Source of the DNA: Datisca glomerata
Lineage: Eukaryota > Streptophyta > Magnoliopsida > Cucurbitales > Datiscaceae
Direction of reading: 5' to 3'
DNA: 64,000 nt
NCBI GenBank assembly: GCA_003255025.1
Contig: QANY01006236.1
Span: forward strand, 372,001-436,000
Shown here: in pieces, positions 1 through 11,759 of the stretch
Layout: the number at the start of each line of letters is the position of its first letter
Position numbering within the stretch: position 1 is the first letter of the stretch
Translations under genes and position numbers: made by a program
The notes under the pieces: generated by a model
The model's input: only the letters and a program-made list of their open reading frames with translations
What the model was told of the DNA's origin: nothing
Databases searched by the model: none

Positions 1-200
1 TCTTGTTTGTAAGAAGGCATCGAACAGAAGCCTAATCTTCTGAACTTTCCTTCTCTTCCAATAATACTAAGAGTTTTTGAGTTCACAATTTCTGTTCATT
101 ATCTTCCGCATAGCACTCTTTGCTATTAGAAATGTGCCCGTTAGAAATGTGCTCTGATACCAGAAATGTGCCCGTTATACGGAAGTACATCAGTATGCGT
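1..200. other. Left edge with antisense primer-binding-site-like 12-mer and a short duplication
   Basis: No gene is supported in the first 119 bases. Positions 152-163 read gctctgatacca, the exact reverse complement of the plant retroelement primer binding site TGGTATCAGAGC (initiator Met tRNA). It lies between two copies of agaaatgtgcccgtta (about 128-143 and 168-183). This could be the edge of a minus-strand Copia element or filler copied during integration. The open frame of the virus-like fragment runs through it, so the true left limit of the virus-derived sequence is probably near 190-240. Confidence 0.4.
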
Positions 201-2072
201 TTCACGAATTTCCAGGACCAAAGGATACCCATGGAGGAAGACACGGAGGAAGAAGAACCTGGAAGACCAGAAGACCCTCCCTCAAATACTCAGAGAACAG
301 AGAATACGCACTTCGCCTACAGTGCACTGTTCACAACAGAGCTGGAAGAGCTAGAGGAAGAGGAGGAAGAAGAAAGGTCCAGACGAAGATGGCAAAATCG
401 TCAAAGGACAGAAACAGAGTCAAACGGATGGTACAACCACGTGGAAGGCAGAAATGGCTTCACATTTAGAGTCCGGATGACACCGCCACCACAAGCACAT
501 GAGCTAGTGGTTGCAACAGGCTGGGGTGATGAGTTCGAAGAACCCAAAAGCCCAGATACACAGGCGATACTAGAGCTGTATCCAAAGAAGAAGCCTGCCC
601 CTAAGGTACAAATCATCAATAGCAAACCAAGCGCAAGCCCGTTTGCAGAGTTTGACCTAAAGGGAAAAACTGGACTAGTCAAATCTTGGCTAGCACAGTT
701 AGATTCAGACGCCAGCAGCGTCTCAGATACAACGGAGGACTCAGAACCAGAACCAAAATGGGATGATGAAGGAGAATCATCAACAGCAACGGCGCAGGCC
801 TACGTAGTCGAACTTGACTACCCCAAACGAGTCCAAGCCGCAAAAGAGACCCTGAGAGGGCTGGAGCATGCCTATATAGGCGAAGGAAGTGGACAAAGTG
901 GGATGGACAGCACAGCCACCTTTGTTCCACCAAATCCAAGTGACGAGGTGAGGTACCCTGCAGCTACAAGACCTCACACGGGTTTCGATTTCTCCGGAGC
1001 ACCAGCAGGAGAATGGAGAAAACCAGGAAGATATGGCCGTGCACCTGCACCATGGCATCTACCACCAGCATATCAGACACAAGGAGCAATCCTGGTCTTA
1101 CCTGCTGAGATCACAAGCCATGCAGACGCCATAGAAACATGGGAAAACATCACGCTGAACCTCCTACGGGATATGATGTTTGACTCCCTGCAAGAGAAGG
1201 CCAACTACATAGAGAATCTACTAGGACCTCGAGAGAAGGAAACCTGGATTTCCTGGAGGATGGCCTATGAGGAAGAGTACAAGAAACTGGTCGCCTTGGG
1301 AAATGAGCCCAGAAACCTGACCAGCGCAGTCAAGAGAGTGCTTGGAATAGCTGACCCTTACACGGGAAACGTACAAGCCGAAAATCGAGCATACGTCGAT
1401 TTGGAAAGACTGCAGTGCACTAAGGTTGAGGAGATAATGCCTTTCCTCAATTCTTATTTCCAGTTCGCGGCAAAAAGTGGAAGAATGTGGACCAGACCTG
1501 AGTTATCGGAAAAACTCTGGAGGAAACTTCGACCAGAAATTGGTCCAACAATAGAGCGCGAATACAACCAGCAGTACCCAGGACTGACGATTGGAGTAAT
1601 GGCAAGGATACAATTTATCTCCAAATGCCTGGAAGAACAATGCAAACAGGCAACCCTGCAGAGGAAGCTAAAAAATATGAACTTCTGCAGAACGATCCCA
1701 ATCCCGGGATATTATGACAAAGGAGCAGAAAAGAAGAAATATGGGCTCCGAAAGTCAACGAAGTATAACGGGAAGCCTCACTCAACCCATGTAAAGGTGA
1801 TTAAAAACAATACAAGGGGTCTGAGGGAAGGAAGTGCAAGTGCTACCTTTGTGGCATTGAAGGGCACTATGCACGGGAATGTCCAAAGAAGATGGTCAGA
1901 CCAAAAAGAGCAGCCTACTTTGAAGGCGTCGCTTTGGACAACAACTGGGATATCGTATCAGTCGATATCGGGGAGCCAGATGATGATGAGATATGCTCTC
2001 TCTCTGAAGGAGAAGCATACAACACAATGGAAGACCTACCTGTCTTTAAGGCCCAACTCCCCTACCCAGTAG
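120..2072 (+). pseudogene. Endogenous badnavirus-like polyprotein, coat protein part
   Basis: This 650-codon open frame resembles the middle of the badnavirus ORF3 polyprotein (family Caulimoviridae). Residues 50-250 are acidic and Glu/Asp/Ser-rich, as in the linker before the capsid domain. Residues about 320-540 form the capsid core, with recognisable blocks such as AWHLPPAYQTQGAILVLP and the region around GVMARIQFISKCLEEQ. The N-terminal movement-protein domain is absent, so the copy is 5'-truncated. The true frame leaves this ORF between about 1795 and 1830: the zinc knuckle that should follow is in the next frame, so everything after about residue 565 here is out-of-frame translation. 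Length and openness suggest a fairly recent insertion compared with the decayed retroelements nearby. Assignment to a badnavirus-like lineage rests on family knowledge; the exact genus is inferred. Confidence 0.85.
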
Positions 2073-3745
2073 AGGCTCAGCACAACTGGAATGCGTACGT
2101 GGTTATATCCACAGGACCAGTTGCTAAGAAGGAGAATCAACCAGGCTGGAGGAACCTCCGTAGCCCATCCCCACGACACTTGGAATGCACACATCAGTGG
2201 GATGACCAGGTTGATATACCTGCACCAGAGAGAAAGTGCCACCTTTGTAGAGATCATACACCAGCTGGACGAAGAGCCACTTGTAAGTTATGTCTCTTCA
2301 ATCTATGCTCTCTCTGTACAGCACTGGAATACGGACTGGAGATCGTCTCGGATAAGACATCGCGAGCGACTTGGCAGTTCCAAGACAGGGATACTTTAAT
2401 CCAGTCCCTGTATGAACATAATGCGTTCCTACTCAAGCAAGTTGATGGCTTACGCAAGGAACTAGCCCAGAAGGATGACTTCATAGAGCAGCTCAATTTG
2501 GCCCTCGCCAAATATGACATGATAGACCTCGACGACTCTATGATCCCACTAGTCAACCCTGTAGACGAAATTTTCTACGAAAATTTCTTTCTTGGCCGAG
2601 GTGGGGGTATAAGCATCCACGATTCTGTTGAGGAACCAGCAGAACCAGCACGAAACGCACCCAAATACTCTGAAAGAGAGTATACTGAAAAGATGAAACA
2701 AAAAGAGGGTGAAGAAGGTGCAGCAATGGCAGGAGTCTTCACTAAAGACTTGACTCCAGAAGAAGCTCGAGAACTCCAAAACATCAAGAACAACCTTGCA
2801 GCCTTTGCAATGGGAGAAGAAGAAATGACGGAGGTCCGAAGCTTGCAGCAACAGGCGTATTTCGAAATGCCAAAGGGAGGACACAACAAGCTCTACCATG
2901 TTGTGGTAGAATTCTTGATCCCACCAAGAGAAGGAGCAGCACCACTCTCCTTTATGATTAACGCCATCATAGACACTGGATGCACATGCTGCTGCATCAA
3001 TGAGACAAAAGTACCAAAGGAAGCTCTGGAAGAAGCAAGCTATGTACAGAACGTAGCAGGAATTAACAGCACCACCAGAGTAACCAAAAGGCTCAAGCTG
3101 GGAAAGATGATCCTAGCTGGCAACGAGTTTTATACTCCCTACATATCAGCTTTCCCCATGGAAACTGCTAAGATCGATATGCTGATAGGATGCAATTTCC
3201 TACGATCAATGCAAGGTGGAGTAAGACTCGAAGGTACGGAAGTTACCATCTACAAGAAGGTAACAAAGATACAGACGACACTCGAACCACAAAAGGTAAA
3301 CTACCTACAGCTGGCAGAGGAAGAACTGCAGCTAGAAGAGTTCGTCGCAAAGGCCACAACTGAGGAGATCCCTGGCGAGGATGCTCTAAGAAACAGCAGG
3401 CTCATCAAGGAGCTAAAAGATCAAGGCTACATTGGGGATGAACCACTGAAGCACTGGGCAAAGAACAAAATCCGATGCAAATTGGATATCAAGAACCCAG
3501 ACATCACCATTGAGGCCAAGCCACCTGGACACTTGACACTAGAAGACAAGGCTCGATACAAGAGACACATTGATGCCCTCTTAGACCTCAAGGTAATTCG
3601 ACCTAGCAAGAGCAGGCACAGAACAGTAGCCTTCATAGTGCACTCAGGCACAATAGTGGATCCAGTGACAAAGAAGGAGGTACGTGGGAAAGAACGGATG
3701 GTCTTCGACTACCGTATGCTGAATGACAACACCCATAAGGACTAG
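1820..3745 (+). pseudogene. Endogenous badnavirus-like polyprotein: nucleic-acid-binding region, protease, start of RT
   Basis: In the frame of the ATG at 1892, a CCHC zinc knuckle (CX2CX4HX4C) is encoded just upstream at about 1840-1885, which shows that a frameshift split one polyprotein. A second Cys cluster at about 2240-2320 has the spacing CX2C-X11-CX2C-X4-CX2C, a hallmark of badnavirus coat proteins. Near 2960 a retropepsin motif (IIDTGCTCCCI) gives the aspartic protease active site. From about 3470 the N-terminal part of reverse transcriptase begins (ERMVFDYRMLNDNT at about 3694-3735). The frame is closed by TAG at 3743-3745, and the RT catalytic motif, RNase H and viral intergenic region are missing, so the copy cannot be replication-competent as it stands. 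Downstream sequence belongs to a Ty3/gypsy remnant. Confidence 0.88.
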
Positions 3746-4216
3746 TACTCCTTACCTGCGGGTTGCAAAATTCACCCGGTCTTTCCATCTCTATTCTCAA
3801 GCCGTATCGCGGACTAGCCCCTGTTACAACCCAGCCACTACCTCCTCAGAGTGTGGGTAATCGACCTCTATTGTTACCTGCGGTGTGTGCTACACGGTAC
3901 GGTTCTACGGGGTAACCAGGAGGTTCATCAACTTCTTTTTCAATGGACTAATTGCTCTCCAGAAAATTCAACAACTATGAGGAGTTGTGCAAGCTTTATC
4001 CTGACTTAAACCTTGACGACGAGGCTTTTTTTTCAAGAAGTGAGAATGATACGTTCACACCCGTTCAACTGCAGGTAACAACCCAAGCTCCACTGCTCCG
4101 GTAGCAACACTTGAAGAAGACTCCAACCAAGTGGTGCAGGACTCAAGCGAGACCCAACCCACTTCAGGCCCTACTTGTGTGAGGAATCCACAAAGTTGGA
4201 TGAAAGACTATCACTA
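3746..4216 (+). pseudogene. Ty3/gypsy pol 3' end with chromodomain remnant
   Basis: Translated piecewise, this stretch matches the end of a chromovirus-type Ty3/gypsy polyprotein. GCKIHPVF at 3761-3784 and ILKPYRGLAPV just after resemble the conserved integrase C-terminal 'IHPVFHVSLLKPY' block. EVHQLLFQWTNCSPENST (about 3920-3975) and YEELCKLYPDLNLDDEAFF (about 3978-4035) resemble the chromodomain. A Ser/Thr/Gln-rich tail ends with a stop near 4216. Reading frame changes at least four times, so it is a pseudogene. It starts in the same frame as the upstream virus-like ORF, separated only by the TAG. The preceding gypsy RT, RNase H and integrase core are absent. Confidence 0.72.
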
Positions 4217-5695
4217 AAGTGTTGGGTCATTAACATACAAGACCATTTTCTTATGGGAAAACGCACAAATAGTCAATTTTCCTACTATCAAATTAATATA
4301 TGGTCAAAAAATTTTAGGAATAATAAATTAATGGCCCTTTTTAGATTTTTGGTAACTTTTTATCTTAAAATTGTTCATGTAAAACAATCAACTACTTTCC
4401 CCCCCTTTTTTTATGACTAATCAATACATTTTTGTCTTAACATTTCTTTTGTAACATAAATTCACACGTGAGCAGCTTATAAAATAATAGTTAGCGTTTT
4501 TCTCATTTGATTATATTTTTTTAATCTGTATTTTAAAGAAATTTATATATAAGGAGAAGATAGTTATTCAAATATGTGAGTTCAAATTGATATTTTATGA
4601 ATAATTAATAATAATCATGATTAAAAATTTTATGGACTAATAAAATAATTTTTTTTTCTAAAACCGCATGAGGTACAAAAAATAATGGAGTGCGAAGAAA
4701 GCCTAAATTTTAAAAAGTAAAAGACAATTATTTTGAAAAGTAAAAGACAATTTGAAAGGAGACAATTTGAAAGGAGGGAAAAGAGGAGAGAAGGTTTTTT
4801 TTGACAATTTCAAGACAATATATATTTAAAATTATTATTATCACAAAAAATATCTATGGTAATTTGAATTTACATGATTTTTTAATTGGTTAATTGAAAA
4901 TATCCAAAAAGACTTCCATAATTTTTTTTGTTTTTTACCTATTTTAAGAGCAAATGTTTTGTATTAATAAAAAGGTTATTTAGATAATAATAATTTTTTT
5001 AAATCACACAAAATACAAAAAGGCTACTTACCTACTTATAATTTTTTAACCAGTTACTAACTTACCAATATTGGCCTATTTACTAGGCTTGTATTCTTGG
5101 CCACTCTTGGCTACTTTCTTGTAGGAACTTGCGAACTTGGGAGTTGACACTCGCTAGAAGAGTGCAAGGCCATACGCTTCATCAATTTGCAATTAGGGCG
5201 TATACATACAAATATTAACATGGATGAAACCACTGTCAATATCAATAATTAATAAATCTTTACACACATACAAACAATAGTTACCAATATCTAATTACAT
5301 GAACATGAATGAAATCACTATCAACACTAATAATCAATAAATATTTACACATGCCATTTGAAAACATTAAAAGAAATATTAGTTTGGTGATCAAACAATG
5401 ATTGTCAAAACTAATTAAAATCAACAAGTATAGAAAAATAAAAACAAGCAGAAAAATCAGTGAGTTTCTGGAAACAATTAAAAAATAATAAAGATTTTAT
5501 TTATAAAATAATAATTAAGATGTAAATCAAATTAAAAATAAAAAATTGTTTCTTTAAATATAAAATTAGTTACCTTAAAGATAGTGATGTGAAAAGTCAA
5601 CTTTAAAATTCAATTGGAAAAACTTATCATTATTTCAAATTAAAGGTAAATAAGCCTAAAAGAAAACAATTTAAAGGAAGAAAAAAAGAGAGAAA
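4217..5695. other. AT-rich intergenic DNA
   Basis: No coding or RNA gene is recognised. The sequence is strongly AT-rich, with short local duplications, for example a ~60-bp imperfect direct repeat at about 5205-5350 built around 'aaca tg(g/a)atgaaa(c/t)cact'. No terminal repeats or target duplications could be paired. Confidence 0.6.
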
Positions 5696-5792
5696 TTTAA
5701 AGAATGCTGAATATTTAGAAAAGTTGACAGAGTAAAAAACATTCACTCTATTAGATTTTGTCAACTTTTCTAAATATTCAGCATTCTTTAAA
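5696..5792. repeat. Perfect 34-bp inverted repeat (hairpin)
   Basis: The arm 5696-5729 is the exact reverse complement of 5759-5792, separated by a 29-base loop. Transcribed from either strand it would fold into an uninterrupted 34-bp stem. In this diverged AT-rich neighbourhood a mismatch-free stem suggests recent formation or constraint. It could be a tiny foldback element or a small-RNA-generating hairpin; nothing else identifies it. Confidence 0.9.
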
Positions 5793-6155
5793 GGGAAGCT
5801 GACATAATTAAGTCACTTTTATAGTAATGAGTTAAAAATTGACCTAAAAAAAATTAAAGTAAGTAAATAACTTAATTTTTTAGTTAATTTAGATGTAAAT
5901 TTTTATGATTTGTCTACAATACCATTATCTCATCTTTCTAATAAGTTTTTTTTTTAATTTGGGGATTAATATCAACAAATCAAATATTTGAAATTAATTT
6001 TAAAAGATGCAATCACCAATAATTCCTATAACTACTCCTAAATTTATGAAAAATTTGACAGATGATTCTTAAATAGATAATTAAATAAATAAAATATCTA
6101 CAAAAAATATCAAATATTATTTTTAAAAGTCATATTTTAATGGTGATCTATAAAT

Positions 6156-6484
6156 TTACACGACTAAATTAATTTTATCAAAAAAATATCACATACTAAT
6201 TTTTTTAAAATATATCTTAACTAGTACTTTTTCATAGATAATTAGAACCAAGTACAGAATTGAAAAAAAATATTAAAGAATATGTAGAGAAAAACTAGGC
6301 ATAAAAATTGGGAGAGAATTTTATACACGATTAAATTAATTTTATGAAAAAAATATCACATACTAATTTTTTAAAAATATATCTTAACTATTACTTTTTA
6401 ATAGATAATTAGAGCCAAGTACAAATTGAAAAAAAAATATATTAAAGAATATGTAAAGAAAAACTAGACATAAAAATTGGGAGA
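6156..6484. repeat. 165-bp tandem duplication
   Basis: Two adjacent copies of about 165 bp (about 6156-6320 and 6322-6484) share blocks such as aaatatcacatactaattt and aaaaattgggagagaattt, with small indels and substitutions. No coding potential. The surrounding 5793-7089 is otherwise plain AT-rich DNA in which I see nothing more. Confidence 0.75.
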
Positions 6485-7089
6485 GAATTTGAGAAAAATT
6501 TGAATTAAAATCACAAACAAAATTTTCTCTAAAATCTCTAAAATCGAGACATATCAACAAATTTCACCCTTAAATAAAATAAATTGATGATAGATAAGAT
6601 AAGGACATTTTAGACAAATAATAATTTTTCAAATCACACCAACTAAAAAGGGGTCATTTATTTACTACCATATTTTTTAGGTTATTTCATAACTTAGTAT
6701 CATGAAAATGGTCTATGTGCTAGGATTTATGTTCTTTAAATTCCTCTCTTTTTTTTTATAAGTTATTTTAGGGTCATTATTGCGGCCGGCCATTATCTGC
6801 TGTATACGATAGCAATTCCAAACAGCAGGGCCTGCTTAGGTCCAATTCCTTCTCAAAATTAATAGTGTTGGGCATGTACAATATTGTATCTTAACCGCTA
6901 TATTGTCTTATTTTTCAACTCTTGAATTAATTGTCACCGTCCGATCCATGTCACGACCTGGTCTCCTTCTTCCCGTTCTCACACGATAGAGATCCTCTCG
7001 CTCCCTCTTGATTGGTTCTTCTCTGTCCACGTGTCATGACGAAGACTTCATACCTGTTTATTTCCCACCATTATACCCAGCAAAATTTG

Positions 7090-7697
7090 ATTCTTTGAGA
7101 TGTAAATGATCATTTTTTGCGCATGCCTCAGTAGGAGGTTAATTGATTGGGCCTTCTGCCTTTTCGCCGTCCATTGAAACCTACAAGCATTAATAACACA
7201 CAAAAGATATGATTATTAAATAAGGAAAGTGTGTACCATCTTCGCTTCATTTCCTGTTATCACTGACGCACCCCTCAGAAATGATGCTTCGTCACCTACC
7301 TGTGTCGTTTCACCTTCCCGTTCTCAGTTATTTGTGTATGGGACGTGAGTTTTTAGATCATTTTAGGACACACCTCTTTCCTCTTTTCCAACTGTCACTC
7401 GCTATTTGTCCTTTGCAAACGACTGCTGATGCTATCATTTCATTTATCCTTATTAAATGCTTGTTGCACGCGTTCCCAACTATGCCTTTTTAGAGTTTGT
7501 CACATTTTGTTATCTTTTTTAATCCATCAATTTCATTGTATTCCTTTTTCACGTCCGTAGCCGGCAAGAGGTATTTGTCTTCCTCATTGTTCCTTACGTT
7601 TTCCCTACCCCCTATAAGTTTTCCTTCACCTCCATTTTTGCTCTCGTTTTCTCTTCTACAATTTTTCTGTCTCTTTAGTGGGTTTTTTCTGTTAGTC
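7090..7697 (+). promoter_or_regulatory. 5' region of repeat-family copy A (promoter and leader)
   Basis: This stretch matches, base for base over long runs, the reverse complement of about 30136-30745, so it is the shared 5' region of a dispersed family. Both copies contain the segment encoding SYLCMGR, a TATAAG-like box in this copy near 7612, a pyrimidine-rich leader, and then the start codon of the family ORF at 7698. It may be an LTR plus leader or a gene promoter carried by the repeat. No paired second LTR was found, so its exact nature is open. Confidence 0.55.
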
Positions 7698-9091
7698 ATG
7701 AGTGACGAGGGGGAGTTTAAGGTCATTAGGAACCACGATGAGTTCAATCAATTTATGGATAGTCACCGAGAGACATTCCCTTCAGATGTCATTTGCGGCT
7801 TTGGGGATGGGATACCCAAATCTTCCAATTGTCGTCCTCTATATAAGATCACCCTTGCCCCCATGTACATAGCCCTAGGTTTAAAACTCCCATTTTATCC
7901 TATTTTTCAGGGATTTTTTAGCACCTTTAATCTTGCTCCTTCCAATATACCTCCAGTACGTATAGGATTATTCTAGGGGTAGAAGTTCTAAATAGGAGGC
8001 ATAACGTTAACATTAGTGTTGACGAAATCCTTGCCACATAAATCATCAAGAAATGTGACACTTCTTTTTACTTAGCTTCTCGACCTAGCGAGAGTCGGGG
8101 ATTATGGATCCCTCGAGAGGGCATAAAGGCTGGAAGAACGGGACCCTTCTGATTGGCGAATACTGGGGCGGTGATGGACCCTGGATTGTCTCCAGGACCT
8201 GGGGATCTTTCAGTAAGTAGCTGGAGCTCTGGCTTTATGTTTTGTTTGTTGTTCTTTTTACGCTGACCTTTTCAATTTTTTGTTTGTGCAGATAAGAACC
8301 TGAAGAAGAGGTCCTTTGTTACTAGAGACGTTGTCGCGTGATTGTCTTCTACTTACAACTGCCGAGAATGGGACTGGAAAGACCTTATTGAACCGAGCAA
8401 AGAAATCAATGCTGCCTACGTTCCCGCTGGCATTCCTATAGTTGAAACTATTGCTGCCTCGTCTCTAACCTCTCAGAACCCTTAGGTTATTCCCGTTTAC
8501 TTACATTTAGAATTTTTTCTTCATAGGCTGTGGTTTACCACAACGGGCTCTAGGAGGACATCCACTCTTTGGAATATGAGATGGCGAGTTGGCGGAAGAA
8601 GATGTGGGAAGTCAACATGAACCACAGTGCCATTCTCGCTGAATGGGATGACCTGAAGAAGATCAAGGTTGAACTTCAGGGAGTGGTGGCCTGTCTTACT
8701 ATGAAACTGGACGTCGACGATACTGAGCGAGCAAGGCTTGAGGATTCTCTAAAGGAGTTAAATATGGCTTTTGAAGTCACTGGTGAGAACCTTGACCTTC
8801 ATCGAGGGAAAATTGGCCGAGACCGAGAGAATATTTTGGCGGAGGTGACCCCGACCATTTTCGGGGAGCGGGAGAGTGAAATCGAGGCCAAGTACCAGGC
8901 CATACTCGATAAGGTCGAGGGAATGGCCTACAGTGCGGGCGACAATGACGCCCAGGCCAAACAAAGCTCTCTGTTTATCGCTCGTTGATGTTCTCGAAGA
9001 TCCTTCAAAGTCTCACCCTGAACATAATGCTTCCTTTCCCGCTTTTACTTCCGACCCGCCTGTTAAAGTCACTCTTGAAGAAGGGTCCTAG
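7698..9091 (+). pseudogene. Copy A: spliced coiled-coil protein resembling 'putative gypsy type transposon' domain
   Basis: Starting at ATG 7698, the protein begins MSDEGEFKVIRNHDEF and continues with a globular part containing LALGLKLPFYPIF-like residues, typical of the plant domain described in Pfam as 'putative gypsy type transposon' (PF04195, recognised from memory). The first exon shifts frame near 7970 and a stop follows. Splice-like borders are conserved with copy C: donor GTAAGT at 8213 and acceptor CAG ending 8291; a second intron is inferred at about 8486-8526. The last exon (8527-9091) encodes a charged, heptad-rich coiled coil (about 8569-8900) ending at 9089-9091. Frameshifts and an in-frame stop (near 8550) mark it as a pseudogene. 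Function of the family is unknown. Confidence 0.6.
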
Positions 9092-9589
9092 TTTGCTTTT
9101 ATATTTCATTTACGTATTTTTAATTTCCTTGTACTTTTACTTTTCCCGCAGAAGATCATCTTGTAATTTTCCCATAGATTAATGAGAAGACCTTTTTGAT
9201 CTCATTGCTTCTATTCCATTTCCTTTTTATAAAGTTAGAAATTTTACTTTTCTTACCCTGCGATTTTCAATACTTAAATGATCATTTGTTGTACTTTACA
9301 TTTTCCTTCTCCTTTTCCATTATTTTCCCAAACACTTAGCAAAAATTTGCATACATCTTACTTCCTTGGATACCCTTTTACTCGTACCTACTCCGTCTCT
9401 AAGTTTATTCAAAAGATAAGAATGGAATTTGCTTTTTTGGACTTACATCAATTTAAACCGGGCCTGTATTTGCTCGTGTCTTTTTTGAACAGTCCATTTT
9501 CACAAAGTTTTCATTTTGCATAGTTCGTCTGTTGACCCATTTCAGGCTTTTATTCTTCTTATTTCGCCCATTCTAGAAGTCATTTTTCA
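9092..9589 (+). other. 3' region of copy A
   Basis: T-rich, non-coding sequence between the coiled-coil exon and the tandem array. The equivalent position in copy C is 57533-57984. No separate gene is visible. Confidence 0.5.
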
Positions 9590-9871
9590 TCCTTAGTTTC
9601 CTTTTGAGAGTAGAAATTATGAAATGCCAATCTCAAGGACTCACGACCTTAATTCCTTTTGAGAGTAGGATTATTATTTGTCCTTCTTAGGGACTTACGC
9701 CCTTAGTTTATTCTGTGACTAGGATTTATGCACTACCCCTCCTAATGACTTATGCCCTTAGTTCCTTCTGGGAGTAGGACTTATAAATTGCATCTCCAAA
9801 AGACTTATGCCTTTAGTTCCTTCTGGGAGTAAGACTTATGAACTGCCCCTTCCAAGTACTTATGCCCTTAA
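9590..9871 (+). repeat. ~55-bp tandem array behind copy A (left part)
   Basis: About five diverged units built on 'ccttctgggagtaggactta' followed by 'tgaattgcc', 'ctcccaaggactta' and 'gccctta'. The same unit forms the array behind copy C at 57985-58528. Copia-1 interrupts the array at 9872, and it resumes at 16441. Confidence 0.85.
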
Positions 9872-11757
9872 TGTTGTAATTATGTCCATAAAGTATGATG
9901 TAATAACTATTTATGAGTATTTAGTTATTTCTCTAACATTTTGTATTACTGAATTTTATGAATGAATAAAAGTTTTCTATTAATTAAAGTGTGTTTATAA
10001 TTTACTCAAGTCATGGTACTATTGTCAATGTAAGAAGAGTAAAGACTGGGGGGTCTTCCAGAAAGACTCTTCTGAAATAGTTTTGTGGTCTTCCAAACAA
10101 AATCTTCTAAAATAGTTCAAAACGTTATTCATAGTTTTAGGATTGACTGGGAAATCGAGTCTGATTATGACTGTTAAATTGAACCAAAGGATGTCGGTAT
10201 TGGGGCATGAGAGTAGGGATCTAACGGTTGACCTAGACATGTTGTGGAACGTGTTGAATAGACCGATAATAAATTAGTTTGGAGTAAAGCCGTTTATCTA
10301 GGTCTAAATTTAATTGTTACACCTTCAAGGTATTTTCATAATTACCTTAATCCTAAGGTGAATACGAAACTTGACCAAGTTTGTTATGATCTTTGATACG
10401 CCAAAGTAGTGAGTTCGAAGTACTAGACAATACCTCAGCTGTTGGGATCGTGATTCAACTATATTGGAGTTGCATGATTCACATATATGAAAATTCATGG
10501 TTAGATTGAAAAATACAACAATATCACATTATGCGTTATTGATGGGTGTGTGAATAAATTAACTTGACCAGATATTCGATGAAATGTATCATTGAATCAC
10601 GAGGAATTGTATGAGATAATTCACTATTATGTATTTCTTATTCACAGTCAATAAATGTGTTAAGAAAATAATAACAAGAGGGATAAAATACTAGTTTTAC
10701 ATCCCGCTCTTGTTACTGATATTCACAAAGGGTAATATGTTAAAATATTACCAACAAAAATGTAGCACGCATAAGTTGAGAATTGATTCGACATCGAACC
10801 TATAGTGGAGTCATATGATGTTATGATTAAATAAGTCAAGAATTTATAGAGATAAATTTTTTGGGTATTTGAATTCTATAGCTGTATTCATGTGGGGTTA
10901 TTCGATCTCAGGAATAGGTCATGATAACATGAATAGAAGAAATATTATCAGTTGGAGCAAAATATGTTTTGAGCCAAGATGTATTTCCTGAACCCATATG
11001 TGATAAGTGTTGTCACTTAATTAATGAAGAATAATTAATTTATGTTCAAATTAATTAATTTATTATTTTCTAATTATTGGATAATTAGTAAATAAGAGAA
11101 ATTAATTAATTAATTGATGTAGGTCAATTTAAATTTATCAATTTTGGGTTGATGAATTTGGACATAATACTGACTTTAATGGGAGATGCAATTTTTGGCA
11201 ATTATAGATTATGATGGTGAATTTCAGAAATTATACATATATGAGGTATATGTGAAATTATAAAATTATTATATAAGGGATGACATAAGGGTTGCCTTCC
11301 TAAGTGTGTTGACACAACCATAATCACACAGAGTAGAAAAATGTTTCTCTCTCCCCCTCCTACTATTGTCATCGAATTCATAGAGGAAGAAAAATGTTTC
11401 TTCCTTAGTTATTTTGAGAGCCCACACTCAGTTTTTTTCAACGTTCTTGTGAGATATACTTCTGTATCCAATGAGTGGTTGTTGGTGTGAAGTCTAATTA
11501 AAGTTCTTGGATTTGAAGATCGAAGAACGCGAAGCATTTAATACAGATTCCACCAATTCAGAAAGTCTCCGATACAACGAAAAAATATAAATCATTTTCA
11601 CCTCTTTTGAATACGTTTAACTTTGTATGCATAATCGGATCTATGGTTTTAATATTTAATATGATTTAATTGGTTGATGTAAATTTTTTTATATTCCACC
11701 CACGAATCGTTGGTGGTTCAATGATTTTTCCTCAAATATTTAAAACTTAATCTAACA
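9872..11757 (+). repeat. Copia-1 5' LTR
   Basis: About 1886 bp. It aligns along its length with 14661-16440 (direct) and with 58529-59916 (reverse complement). The end ...taatctaaca is followed two bases later by a primer-binding-site-like sequence. Promoter elements cannot be placed with certainty; a TATATAAGGG-like box lies near 11272. Confidence 0.88.
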
Positions 11758-11759
11758 TT

